From Neospora caninum Liverpool (taxonomy: Eukaryota > Apicomplexa > Conoidasida > Eucoccidiorida > Sarcocystidae): a stretch of 64,000 nucleotides of DNA. Made by a program: the position numbers and the translations under genes. Position 1 is the stretch's first letter, and every line of letters begins with the position of its first letter. Positions 1-13,500 of this stretch are shown here, one piece after another. The stretch is taken from positions 1,756,793 through 1,820,792 of the forward strand of contig NC_018392.1 in the NCBI RefSeq assembly GCF_000208865.1. The letters are read 5' to 3'. The notes beneath the pieces were generated by a model. The model was not told the origin of the DNA. It made no database searches and saw only the letters and a program-made list of their open reading frames with translations.

Positions 1-1510
1 AAAAAGCCTGCTCACATGTTTCCTGTGACTTCTTGTCAGTTTTTCGTTCTTTCAAGTCGATTTTCGTAGCCGATACAAGCAATCCGCGCTGTCTTAAATC
101 ACGCCGATTTCGGTGGTTTTGTGAACCCTGGACGGGACAACAAACGGCTCTGATGACTCGGCGTACTCTATCCGCGTAGTCGATGAAATATGAGACAACG
201 CGCAAACTCACGTTTATGTTGGAGAATCAGATGTTCAGACATTTAGCTGTCGCAAAGCGATACACTGTCCCGTTTGGCGGCATTGCCGCTTCCTTTAACT
301 TCCTGCAGGGATGTCCGTTCTCACCTGCTGTAATTTGCGTACCCTTCTTCTCAAGAACCCCTGTACGCCACGCTTTACACATTCTGTCGGGGGGGCTGCA
401 CTCCAAAGGTTTCAAGAATCAAAACATCCGTTTCCTTTTTAGTTGCACACAGAATCAGTGTACATCGGTGCTCATGATATACTGCCAGCCCCCAGCAACC
501 GCTTGAAAAAAAACAACGGGTCTCGCTACACATCCTGACGCCCTCAAGAGGGCTTGATTGATCCAGCATCGAAGAGGAAAACAGACTGAACCCCTCTTTG
601 GGTGAGTGTTCCCGGTCTTGGTAAGAGATACGGTGTTCGCCAACCAGTGGTTGTGGTGTCACCGCAACCGCTTATTTGTGTGGTTCGGGCCGCACGTCAC
701 CCCTGTCTCGCGGCTGCATGCAGGAACCTACGTACCGCAGAAGATTCATGGTGGAACAAGTTTGTCTCATTTCCTCTTTTGCCACACGTATTTGCTTCAG
801 AAAACCATCTTTCAGTGTCATTAAAACAGGATATAACATAATATCAACCACTGCATACAGTTTTTTAGCCTTGTGCTGAGTCTTGCAACGAGCCGTGAGC
901 TACAGGACAGGGTAACTTTTCGTGTCGAGCAAGCGGGCTTGGTGTGCTGGCAGTGCCTGTCAAAGTATTCTTGGTTTTCATGCATCTGCGAACATATGAA
1001 TATGCGTATTTATTTATATATCCGTTAATGTGTGCTTATGCGCCACCCCTCTGAATCTTCAAGAATAGTTTCATGAAGTGACTGGATCCGTTTCTCCAGG
1101 GTCCGGGACGGAGTTGGTATATCCGGGCTCGTCTGCACAAAGGAGGTGCCGTCGTTACTTGTTTCCATTCTAGCTTACGACGCAGTATACACGTTCATGT
1201 GTATGTACCGCGCCCTTCTGGGCACTTCAGGGAAAAGGGCTGCCGCCCACAGACCGCGGTCACTTCAGGAGGATGTTGCCAGGAACGGCTCCGTCGCAAT
1301 ATTGCCCGACCCTTTTGAGTTTTCTGGGGAGAGGTGTGTGCTAAACGAGACCTTCCTCTTTTTAGAAAACCGAATCCGTGGCACTTCAATGTCCTAAATG
1401 AGTTCTGGCGTGAGCCTGGCCGTTCACTCAATTCTTGGGCAACTCCGACTCCCAATCGCCGAATCCGAAGCCGCCCTTGTCTTCCTGCCTCGATGGGCTG
1501 GAGCTGAAAA
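1..1510. other. upstream flank, no gene recognised
   Basis: This stretch contains only short open frames on both strands, none resembling a known protein and none with convincing splice partners. It is probably the promoter and 5' untranslated region of the amine oxidase gene that starts at 1511. A TGCATGCA-type word, similar to sites bound by apicomplexan ApiAP2 factors, occurs near 714, but a single copy is weak evidence. An AT-rich patch lies near 1000-1030. Confidence 0.4.
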
Positions 1511-4500
1511 ATGGAAGTGGACGGTGCAGATGTGAGGAAAGGAGTCAGGCTCTTGCCTGACACTCCTAAAGTGCCTCCATCATCTTCTGCCTCGTCTGAA
1601 TCCTCTTCGTCTTTACCGCAACCGAACCATTCTTTGACGCGTTCTGTCCCGAACTCGCATTCAGACGAAGCTACAGGGCTCCCATGCAGGAAGGAAGGAA
1701 ACAAGAACGCAACGGCAAGCCTGCGGGAAAAAGGTAAGCGAAGAGTGAAGCTGCTGATGGACGCCCCGGAGTCATGCTCGTACGAGAAACGGCTGGACAA
1801 ACATGAACCGGATACAGAAATCCCACGGAAATGCCACGAAGATGATGGCGACCGCGAAGATGGAGGAGAGGAATCTGGTAGCGAAGGTGGCCTCCCTCTG
1901 CGTCGCCGGCTCTGCAACTCCCCGTCTGATTTCCCTGTCTCTTCACATCTGTTTTCCCCGGCTGGACGCCCACAGCGACACGTCATGCGCAGCAAGTACA
2001 GGGATATGCTCAAGGGCAAGTGGACGCCGCCTGCGTCGCGATGTCTCGAAGACCCGGTGAAAGAGAAGCATAAACGGAAGAGAAAGAAAACAGATGGTGA
2101 ACCCGAACAAAGCACGCCTCAGCTTGCGCCGCCTCCTGATCCGGCGCTACAGGTACCTGCAATGAAGAAAAGCCATACATGCATGCGGGTTTTTCTGCGT
2201 GAATCAACATAATATGCCTACATGTATGTATGTATGTATGTATGTATATATATATATATATATATATACGCTTCACGATATGAAAACTTAATAACTGCAT
2301 GACGGAAACGTAATAACTACATGCAAATCTCCGTACAAATGTGATGATCCTCACATGTGTTTTTTTCCAGACCGTGTCTGCCGTTCCCTAATTAGGACGG
2401 CCTCTTTTCGAGCTCGCTGGTTTCTGAGTTCTTCTGTGACAGCCCAGGCGTGTCCCAACACGTCCTAACGACCAAGGTTCGCTTGGCCATGGCAGCTACC
2501 GGTGGCCTTCAAGCATATTTGTGTCGAGGGAACGAGATGCCTTTCGAAGTTTTTTTTCTTCGCGCCGTTTCACCGTGTTCTCCGACACCATGGTGGAGCA
2601 ACTCCGCGACAGCAGTCGCGTCGATCGAGACGAGACGCTCGTCTTTTCCTGCTGTGCTTTGCTTGCTTTTTCGTTTCAGCTGAAAAAACAGCGGCGCGTC
2701 TCATCTGACAAGGTGACTGGCGAAACAATGGTGAAGGGGGGCGCCATCGGCCAAGCGCGCTCTCAGCATGGGCAAGAGCGTCGGTCCGTCCTGCTCGAGT
2801 CCCGTGTCTCCCTGCATTCGTTTCTGCAGTCTTCTTTCTTCCACGAAAGCCAATCTGCGTCCGCGCACTCGCCCACGCCGACCTCACTGAGGGGTCCAAA
2901 GAAGATCGGTTTATTCAGTCATCTGGATTTCCTTTGGTCCCATCTGTTCCCGTTCGGCTCTTCGCCAGAGGCATCGCGCCGTCTCGCCTCGCGAACCACC
3001 CCTTGCGGGCTGTCTCCCTCCCACGAACACTCTGGTAGATCGGGGCAAGCGGGCGGGATGAAATCTGATTCCCGCTCTCTTCCGTCCAGCAGGTCAGCAA
3101 CGCCTGGACACCGTGCAAGCGGCTTTGTTTTCCGGAGGGATCAAAGCGCTGTGGCCAGTGGAGGCCTGGGGAGCCCGGCGCTGGGGCTCGCTTCACCGTG
3201 GAAAACAGGTGAAGGCTTCGCGTCTTTTGCTGCCCAGTCACCGCCGCAAAGGGCAAAAGAGAAGACCCCCGTTCAGCTGGTCGATGCAAGCAGCGCGTGG
3301 TCTGGACCGCCAGGCGGGCAGAAAGAAGCACACCTCCCGGAGAAGGCGACTCTCGAGACGAAAGGCTCCATTCCACTTTGTCGACGAGCGCGTAAGAAAA
3401 CAGTGTTCTCAAAACAAGGGCTCAGTGCAGCGGTCGGGCTGTGGTTTTCCGTAGGTCGTGGTCTTGGGGTCTGCAGTTTCAGGTGATGTGAGAGCATCAG
3501 GCGAAGTGCCGAGGAAATCTCTTGAGGATCGTCCGTCAGCTTGTCACCAAACCACCTGGCAGCCTCTGCGAGAGAAAACGTTTCTTTCCGTCTGTTCTTT
3601 CTGCGCTCCTTTTCTTCACGTTGCAGTGTGCGGAGCTGCGCCGCCGGTAGACCTTCTCGGCTTCGGCCTGCCTGCCAGGGAACTGGCTTCCGTGTTGCGT
3701 CAGAGACGACTAACAGTTCAGACAACGCACGGACAAGTCTTGCAGGAAGGAACGGTCCCACGCGAGCAAGGCGCGGAACGCTCCGAGGAAGCTGCTGCTC
3801 TTCCAGAAGGGCGAAGTGACGGAGCAAAGCAGGGACACCCGGACACGGGACAAGGACCACGTCTCCAGGTATTTTCAGAGCCTGCTTCAACTTTGCCGTC
3901 TTCTTTGGAACTGTCAGCTTCGTCCATTCTTCCCTCGTCGAGTGCTTGTTTGCCTTCCACTTCTTTGCGTTCTCTTTTTTCGTCCCTTTCTCCGCCACTG
4001 TCACGGGTGAAAGCGGCAGAGACACCCCGCGTGGAGCAGTTCGCCTTAAAGTGCGACTGCGTAGTGATTGGAGCGGGAGTGAGTGGCCTGGCCGCTGCCG
4101 CGTACCTCCGGAGATGTGGAGCGAAAGTTCTGCTCGTTGAAGCGAGGTCGCGTGTCGGTGGACGGACGTTCACCACGCGCTTGCCGGCTCGACAACTTCC
4201 CGGTGGAAGAACTGTGAAAGGTAAGCCACCTGCGCGTGCAGATTCAGAATCTTTTCCCCCCGTAGTGTCCCTTCCACCTTTGAGGGACGTGGTTCTGAAA
4301 AGAGGACCTTCCTGTCCTGATGTGTTGCCCGGTGTCCCGTCTGCTTGTGGAATTCGGGTTTCTGTGTTCTAGGGTTGTGCGCCCGGGTGTTCCCGCGCGC
4401 CGTTCCGTCTCTCTGTCTGTAGCGTTTCCTGCAAGACTCACTCGAAAGGGGAAAACGGCCAGCCGCTGCCATGTTGCCTTCTCGCCACTCGCCTGGCCAT

Positions 4501-7500
4501 TTTCCTTGGTGTGCTCCTTTTTGGCGACTTGTTTTTGTGCGGGTTCCTCCCAGACATCCATGTCGACCTTGGAGCGAACTACATGCACTGCGTGACGCGG
4601 TTTCGGCGTCGGCAAAAGCGCACGGCGCCGCCCGGCCGGCTAGGAGTCCGGAAGGGTCAAGAGGCTCGTTTTTCGGTCGCGAAAGACGCGGAGTTTCCCG
4701 CAACGGCGTCACTGGGAGAGTCAACTGGCAAGGCCCGCGGAGGCGTTCAGTGGCAACCGGAGCCTCTCAGAGACTGCCGGTGGAGACGCGAGCCGTCTCG
4801 CTCCGTCAGTGGCGTCGCCGCTGTTCTTCGCCCTTTGGTGGCGGACGTCTGCGGAAAACAAAATTGGGAAAGCACGTTTTTCTGCAAGTAGGTCTTCCCA
4901 GCGCCGATCGCTGTCTCCCGCTTCGCTTCTGTAGTGGGACCTTGGGAGCAATCAGCGATTTCCTTTCCCTCTGTGCTTTACGCGCGAGTCTGGCAACACG
5001 AGAAAACGGTTGACCGAGGCGCGATGCGAGATGTCTCTCCGTTCGTGGAAAGGATCTTTTCCGCACAGTTCCGTCTCGGCTGGTCTTCTACGTGTGTTTC
5101 TCTGAAAGCTCGGGCCTCGTTTCGCCGCCTCTCGGGCTCTCGTGAACGCAAAGCGCAAAGGGTGCGGCTTCCTCGTTTGCCCTTTCCTTTCTTTTCCGAC
5201 AGTTGGTATGACGACGGGACGGGGTCCCGGATCTCCCCCGCGTCGATCGTTCGCGTTTTCCACGTCCTCGAGCTGATTCGCCAGCGCGCAGCGGCGAAAC
5301 TTGCCCATTTCCCGGCGCCTTCGTCGTCAGTGCCTGGAACAGCGAAGCGGAAAGCCAGCGACGAGGAACACCAAGGCAGACCCGGAGGGACGCCTCCGAG
5401 CCGCAACGAAGCACAGGGAGACACAGAGTACGCTGGCGCGACCTCTGTTCCCGACGTCGCATCTGCCTCAGTGTCCTCGTCTGCGCGCGTGCCAGCGTGT
5501 GTTGTTGTTCCGACCTCGGAGGTCGAGGAAGTCGTGCCGGGCCCGACTGCCTTTCCCCTGTCTTGCTCGTATGCAGCTGACTGCTTTGCACTTCCGTTAA
5601 GAACGTACCTGAATCTGAGGTCGAGCTCCAGCCCTCCGTCTTCCTCTTTGCACCTCCTTCCGCACGCTGCAGCGCCTCGCCTTGTCCACAGAGGCGCGTC
5701 CTTGACCTCGAGCAGCCGGGGAGAAGGCCACGAAAAGGCAGGTTCTGGAGGCGCGGCGGAGGTCTGCCCGTGCGTCTGTGGCGCCGAAGAAGATCTTCTT
5801 TCGAGCGGGAATCCGCGTTCAGCGGCACGGCCGGGTTTTGGTGCGGAGACAGCCTCCGCTGAGGCCGACGACGGGGCCAAGAGCCGCGAGAAGAAGCGGA
5901 AAACGCGGACTTCTCTGATTGCCTCTTCCGCGTTCCCGTCCTACTACCCCCTCGGCGGGGCGTTGCGGTGTCAATGCACCGAGGCAGACGAGGAAGCCGG
6001 CGAAGGCTCTTGGGCGCCGGAGAGAACGTCTGCCGCTCTGCCGCCCCAAGCAAAGACGCGCGCGCCGGGCCAGGGAACCGTCACGGGCATGTCCCTGTCC
6101 ACGCCAACGTGTTGCGCTGTGTGTTGCACCGGTCAGTGTCGAAAAAGGAGAGGTGGAATGGGAGTAGCTCGGCGAGAGGAAACGTTCCCGCGTGGTTCCC
6201 TCATCGGACCGGGCACCCCGGCCGGAGCCGCATCCCGGTCAAGCGACCGAAAAGCGTGTGTGGCCTCTCTGCGTCGGGATAAAGCGGGCGGGAAGGAGCG
6301 CGACGAGCCGAGCAACGCGGGAGGGAGACGCGAGACGACCTCGCCGGTGAATCGTTCGCGAGGCGACGCCAGTTCGATGGGTCAAGAAAAGCAGGCTGGG
6401 GAAAGCGCGGTCCAGCTGCAGGCGCGAGGGGCTGACCCGACCGGCACAGGGACTGACTCTGGCGGATGTCACTCGCCGCCGAGTCTTGGCGACGGAGGCA
6501 GGACCGCAAAAGGGTGCATTTCTGCGGCCAAGGGCGCACTGGAAGCTCCAAAAAGTCAGGCTGCTTCCTCGCCTTCCCTCCGCGTGCACGAGCATGCAGT
6601 TTTGCGGCCCGTGTTTCCAGCCGCGCTGTGTACAGACAGTGGATGCCGGCGAAGCGCGTGGGACATCCTCGAAGAGTGCATTCGGGAAGTGCTCGAGGAG
6701 GAGTGCCTGCCTGTGTGTGAGGGCCCGCAGTTGCGGCCGGGAGAAGAGGAAGACCCCGATAAAGCGCAGGCCGCTAGGCCGTCGCTGAGCCTGAGCAAGC
6801 AGGGATCTGACAAAAAGCTCCGGAAAGCGGGCCTGGCGGGAGACGCGGAGGCAAGCAAGCGTGGAGTCTCTCAGACGCCAGTGAACAGGCCGGCTCCTCC
6901 GTTTGCTTTGGAAGATACATCGGGGCAGACCAAGGCTCCAGTGGGAAATGAGGCGGACGCCGTCGCTGGGCCAGCCGAGAAAGGAAGAGGGAAAGCGGGG
7001 GCTCGACCCAGAGGTTCCACCTTTCCCCTGACAGACCAGGAAATGCGAATGCTGTTTGTGCAGCTGCAGTCGCGACTGGGGTACGTCGGGGACCTGAGGG
7101 AGCAGTCCGTCTCTGCTCTCCGAAACTTCCCTTTCGAGGTGGCGGTTTTGGCCCATCGCGGGCACGACCGGCTGGCCGCAAGGTCCTGCGGACCGCTTTC
7201 CCCCGAATCGTCCGGCCCGTCCGAAGACGCTTCTTCTTCCCTCTCGCAGGTGCTCCCCTTTGGAGCGGCCGTCGCGGCGCCCTCCGCGTCTCCTCCCTCG
7301 TCTCTCCCGCTTCCTGCCGCTGGCTCTGTGGTCCTCTCCTCCCAGTCGTCAGCGCGACTGCCGCAGGCGCGCGACGCCGACGCGCCCGCGCCGGCACAGA
7401 GTCTTCTACAGAGGCCAGGCAGTCTGCCTTTTTGTGCGGCGCTCCGCGGAAACGGAGAGGGCGACGGGAAGCGAACAGCGCAGACAGAAGAAGTTCAGAG

Positions 7501-10500
7501 CCTCCTGGAGCCTCCTGCAGTCGCGCAAGAAACGAGCCGTGGGTCTCTGCAGGGGACACATGTCGCGGAGCCGATGTCCCTGCTTCGCCCCTTTCCTATG
7601 TATCAGTCGAGTGCCGCGCTGCGCGCTCAGCAGCAGCAGTTGGTCTACACCCTCCAAAGAGAGCAACAACAACCGGGGCCTCGCGTGAATCCCTTCAATG
7701 CCTGGACGGCTTCGGGGGCGGATAAAATCGTCGTTGAAGGCTGGAACTTCCTGCCTGCGTTCCTGGCGCTCCAAGTTCATCCGTTCATTCTCACAGGCGC
7801 TGTCGCCGACTTCGTAGAAGTTGCGCAACCGAGAGAAGAGGCGACGGGAAAGACAGACTGCAAAGCAGACGAGACGCTCGAAACCGAGGCTTCTTGGCCG
7901 GTGCGAGTCCGCGTTAAAGCCCACCCCGCCGCGGTGGAGTTCACGAAGAGCCACGGCCTGCCGACGACGCGGAGGCGGAAGGAGCGAGCGTCGGAGCCTC
8001 GCACGGGAACCGAAGAAGAAAGCGAAACGACAGAAGAGGCACTGCCAACAGAGGAGACAGAAAACACAGAAGCCACATTCTTCGAGTAAGTGGGGAACGA
8101 GACAGATTTCGAGACGGCTGACGCTTCATCCCTTTTCCGGGCTGGCATATGAGGCACTCAAGCTTCGAAGCCCAGGGAGCATGAGGCTGATACAGCAGGG
8201 CCGCGGGTGCAGAGGAGAGATAACTGAACCCGAGAAGAACTTGGCGAGAAGGACGAAAAGGTGCCTGGACGCCTCCAGGCGTCCATGCGTGCGGCACTCT
8301 CGGGACCTACCGAGATAGGCGCTTCCGTGTGTTTCTTTCCAAATCGGGCATCCTTCCTGCGTCGGTTGTGCGAGGGCCTCCGGGTTAGCTCCGCTTGTAT
8401 CTTTCTTTTGCTACTTGCGGGCGGGAGACACTGGCCGAGAGGGGGACTGCCAGAAACGGGACTCCGTTTCTGTCCTCTACGCGGCGATCCTCGTTTTCTG
8501 GTCGCCTCTCTTGTTGTGCTCCCGCGCCACCCGGTCTCGATTTCCGTGTCTTTTTGTCTCTCAGCGTCTACGCCAAGTTCGCGATCGTCGCCCTGCCAGT
8601 GTCGCAGTTGAGTCCGTCTTTCCTCGCCCCCCCTGCAGGCTCAGCGGACAGAGCCTCGCCCTTCCACGCGAGAAAGAAGTCTGCGACAGCTGCGAACCAG
8701 AGTGGAACCCCCACGAACGCCGAGGGGTCTGCGCTGCCGAGATCCACAGGTCTGCTGCAGTTCTACCCTGCGCTGTCGCTGGAGAAACAACAGGCGTTAA
8801 CGCGCATCGCAATGGGCGTCCATAACAAGGTGCGTGCCGCGGTGAACAGGACAAGCGTGACTCGATTTACAGAAAGGACATTCCGATGTTAGATCGGGTG
8901 GGACTATCTACCCTACAACCAGTTCAGGAGCAGAGACTCGGTTATATATTTTAGACGCTAACTTCCCGGCTAACTTTGACTTATTAAACCAGCCTGGGAT
9001 TTTTGAGACGTGGTGCCCGTGCCCGTCCACGGCTGTTCGAATGGTTGTGAAGATCAACCAGGTGAGGTGGACCGGGCGGAACTGAGGGTTATGTTATGCG
9101 CCCCCACGGCAGAGCGCACGCTCGGACACCCAGGGAACGGCTTGGTTTCGCTCCGACCCCCACGAGGGAAGCACTGTTTTCCTTCGTTTAACACGACTTC
9201 TCCGAGTATTTTAGATATATATATATATATATGCAAATGTCTGCACATATATGTACAAATGTATGCATATATATATATATATATATATGTGGGCGCCTTT
9301 GCATGTACGGTAGGTTAATTGAGGGTCGCTTTGCCGACTCAAATCGAATACACAGAGACATTATAGTACCTACGATACTGAGGAGGACTCCAGTTATGAG
9401 ATGCAGCCAACCAAGTTCTGAAACGCTGGAGTCTCCTGCTTTGTTGACGAGTTGGTCTTTTCTATCTTTGTGGAGCTCCTTCGCTTCCGTCTCTGCTCGT
9501 TACCGTCAGGTTATCTTGCGCTGGCACCCAGCAGACATTTTCTGGGAGCGCCACCAGCTGCAGCTGAACTGCTTGGACCAGAAGTTCCAGTTTCTGAATC
9601 TTCATGCATATGGAAAGGAGGGGTGCCTTCTAGCGCACGCGTTTCCTCCCTTCTCGAACGGCTATGGCGGACTCCAGTCCGACGACGCGGTAGGGCTGCA
9701 GTCAGTTTACGGGTTTGTTTAGGATCTCAAGAGGTGTCCCGTCCTCAAGCTCGCACAGTCAGGGAACCAAACGTGGGATGTGCGTGTGTGGCTAGATGGA
9801 CCACTTGTCTCATGTGTTCGTTTCGCGGGCGCGGCTGCTGCGTCGCACATATATATATATATATATATAGGTAGATAAATATACATGTATAAATTTATAT
9901 ATATATATATATATAGGTAGATAAATATACATGTATAAATGTATATATATATATATAGGTTGAGAACAGGCTTGTATCTGTCAATTTGTTTGTTCGACAG
10001 GCACTACGCGGTTCAGCTCCGCTCCGCGTAGGCGTCTGGCTATGTGTGGATCTCTGCTGAGGAACTAGCTTTGTGTTGTTGTTCCGCTGATTCCTGGACT
10101 TCTCTCGTGTGAGTCTGTGTACGTACACTTCTACTTACCTCGCTGTCTCTTCGTTCCCCGTTCCCGTTGCTGCTTTCTGTGGCCGCTCGATCCTTCAACA
10201 CGTCGACTGTACGTGCACCGGGATTTCCGCTGTTCTGTGCGTCCACAGGTTGTGGCCGAAGTGCTTGCCGTGCTTCAGCGAATGTTTGGCCTCCCCGACA
10301 AGAAATTCCCTCCTCCCGTGGATTACATTGTCACGCGCTGGCAAGACGACCCTCTGGCTCGCGGATCCTATTCGTTTCCAGTACGCCTTCGATATGTCCG
10401 TAGAAGCGTTTAAACAGGCAGAGCGGAAGCTACGGAAGACAGTACGGCACAAACAGGCATATTGGCGCAGCGGGGGCGCCGATGCGAGTAGAGGTATCTG

Positions 10501-13500
10501 CGTAGACTTGTATGCGCGTTGAGGGGAGCTGCACATAAAAAGGGAGGTTGCGCTTGACGCGTGCCATGAAAAACACACCCTTTTGGGCCCCATTGGTGCG
10601 GGCCGTTGACGTAGACATCCAGCCTCAAAGAGAGGGCGGCCGGCGCTCAAAGACTGGGGCTGCCGAGTACATATATTTACAAGTGACACGTTGACCAAGC
10701 ACTTGTTTATCACACTAATATTCGTAGACACGTGTGCGTACTACGAAACAATCTTGTTTTTCTGGGGGGGGGGGGGGGGTGGCGCACACAATGCCGCGCC
10801 CAAAACGGCCGAGAGGCGCCTGCCCCCGTGTGCATCAGCTCTGCCTGCGTCTTTTTGAGAAACCCGCATGTCTGTGCCCATGCGTTTTTGTCGCCCGGAG
10901 GACCCTCGACTGTGTGTGCTTCCCAGGCAGTGAATGCCTTTGACGACGACACCGAGATTCTCCGTGCGCCGCATCCCGCGGAGAATCCGCGGGTTCTCTT
11001 CGCCGGGGAGTATGTCAGCAAGGCGTACTTCCAGTGCGTCGATGGCGCCTTCGACACGGGTGAGATGTCAGTTCTCGTTGTCTCCTGACGCGAACTCAGG
11101 CGCCTTAGAGAGGCGCGTTTCCCCGTCTTTGTCGACTGTGTTTGCGGCAGCGGTAAATTGCGGCGCAGCCGAGTGTGTTCCAGATCTCTTTGTTTTCCCT
11201 TGACCACGTACACCCGTACGTGTCTGTGTTGTCTCGTTTTGCGGTCTTCCCTGCCGTCGACGAAAGTGACTGTTGGACAGCCGAAACCCGTGCCTCCTGT
11301 GTGGCGTGAACAGGGTTGCGCGCGGCGGAATGCGTGGCCCACGAGGGTTTGCATCTTCCTCTGCCTCCGCGCGAAGACAAAACGCCTCTTGCGCTGGACG
11401 TCTTCACAGGGTGTTTGTCGCCCAGGCTGGAGGGGGGGGCTGCTGCCTCCGCAACAAAGGCGAACGGGGAAAAGGAGGAAAACGACGCGGAGTCGGGACA
11501 CCGCGAAAGCAGACCTTCCTCTTCTGTCTCGACCAGGATGTTGACTGCCTGTCCTTTCACAGGGTTCCCTATGCCGGGTGTACCGACAGCTCTTCGAGGC
11601 TACTACATTACAGACATGTCCGACGCAGGACTGACGGATGGCGAGGGGTCCGAGCCGGAATCCGCGTTTACCGCCTCCGCTGATGGACGCCGCTGCACAG
11701 CTGCAAAGCGCGCAGAGCTAGAGCTGTGCGAAGAGAACTTCTTGCGGCGGTGCCTCGACTTCTTGCGGGCCGGAGGCGAAGAGGAAGAGGAGAGAGACGG
11801 CACGAGAAATGACGTGGCGGGAGAGAGTTTCTGCACGTTTCTCTTCCCTTCCCAGAAATTCTTCTACGACGCCTTCCTCGCGCACGTGCCGCTGGTCGCC
11901 GGCGAGTCGAACACCGACCCGGCCTCCGCGGAGCTTCCAAGTTCAACGTCTCTCGATCCCTCAGAGACGCTGTGCGCGGTGCTTGCGAGCGCGGTCTCGT
12001 TCACAAAAGAGGAACTCGAAGAGGCGCTGGCAACTCGCTCGCAAGACCGTTTGCCGAGCCTCGCGTCCCTGGGTTTCCTGCGAAACGCCGACGCGTGCGC
12101 CCCGCACGAGAAGAACCGTGGAGCTGGTCAGAGACACTCCACGTCGCGTGCGGGCGAGACCGAGGCGGAAACCGTCCCCCGAGACTTCCAAGAGCTCAGG
12201 GATTTCCTCGCATTTCTTGCGCAGCACGACCTCTTTGCTCGCAGACGCCTCCTGCTTCCCCTCTGGCTGGCAGCCAACCGGACGCTCGATGAACGTCGAA
12301 CGCGGCGCGAAACCCCGAAGGGAGTGAAAGGCGACCCGGTGGAGGGAGGCGACGAAGCGGTGGAGGGAGGCGACGAAGCGGTGGAGACAGAGGAGACAGT
12401 CGAGTGGACGGGCCGACGAGCCGCGGAAGCAGGGACAGCAGCCCACGGCAGGGTGGGAAGGCGTGCCAGCGTCGCACCTCTTGCAGAAAGACAGCGGCGA
12501 GGTGACGTAGGAGACGAGGACTGCTGGAAGGCCTCGAGGAGGGCGGAAGCGAGCGGGGAGGCCGGGTCGCATGCAGATAGTGAAACGGATTCGGAAGGAG
12601 CAGAAACCGAGGAAGAAAGACGTCGCCTGCGCTGGGTGTACTTGCGGGCAGCCGAGGTGCTCACGCGCCACGCACGAGCGGCAGCTTTCCTGCCTTCTCT
12701 GTCAGCCATCGGTCTCGCTAGCTTCCTTGTTGATTCGCTTCCTCGTCTGGCTCGGAGACCCACGGTCGCCGCGTCGGGCCTAAGAACGGCACGCGACATG
12801 TGGACCCGCTCAACAGAACCTAGGGAAGTGAAGCCCGAAAACTGTCTCGCTTCGCTTCCGGAAAACGGGAATGGAGAGCAACTCCTTCGAAAGCCTGACC
12901 GCAGTGCCTTCCCGTCGTCTCCAGCGCCCCACACTTCTCCGCAAACTGCTGAGAAGGAGCTCGCCTCAGGGGCGTGTCCGTCACAGACTCCGCCAGGCAG
13001 CGCACCGGCGTCGTGTGCGGTGGGGCGCGAACCTCCCGAGAAGGAAAAGACTGGCAGGTCGCGGGAACTCTTGCGAGACGCTTCGAGATTTCGGCGACGC
13101 CCGACGGCCTGCGAGTTTCGAAGAGAACTGGAAAACCGTCTTCTCCACCATCTCGCTCGGAGCGCCTTTCCGTCCGCCGACATCGCAGCCACGGCGCTGC
13201 GCGAGTTGTTGAAGGCGGCGCAAGACGGCAAAGGTCTGAACGAGGACGTGCACTTCCGTGAGGGCCGCGAGGGAAGCGCAGGAAAGGCCTCCGACAGGAA
13301 GGCGAGACGCGGGGAGTCGACCCGTGTCGACTCCTGCATGCAGAGCTGGAAGCGCCCGACACGGGGTTGTGGACAGGACGCAGGTGCGCTGGGGAGGCAA
13401 GACGAAGCGGGCGAAGCTGCGAGGCGGAACAACGACTCGCGGGGCAATCCAAAGACAGAAGAGGACGAACTGGGGGAGGCCGAGCGAGGGAGTTCAGACG

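Noticed and set aside
3273..4025. 250-codon minus-strand open frame opposite amine oxidase exons 2-3, protein-like in places ([23 protein letters not shown])
   Set aside because: The plus strand here carries the FAD-motif exon with matching splice phases on both sides. Long antisense openness is expected in GC-rich coccidian coding DNA, and no family was recognised in the antisense product.
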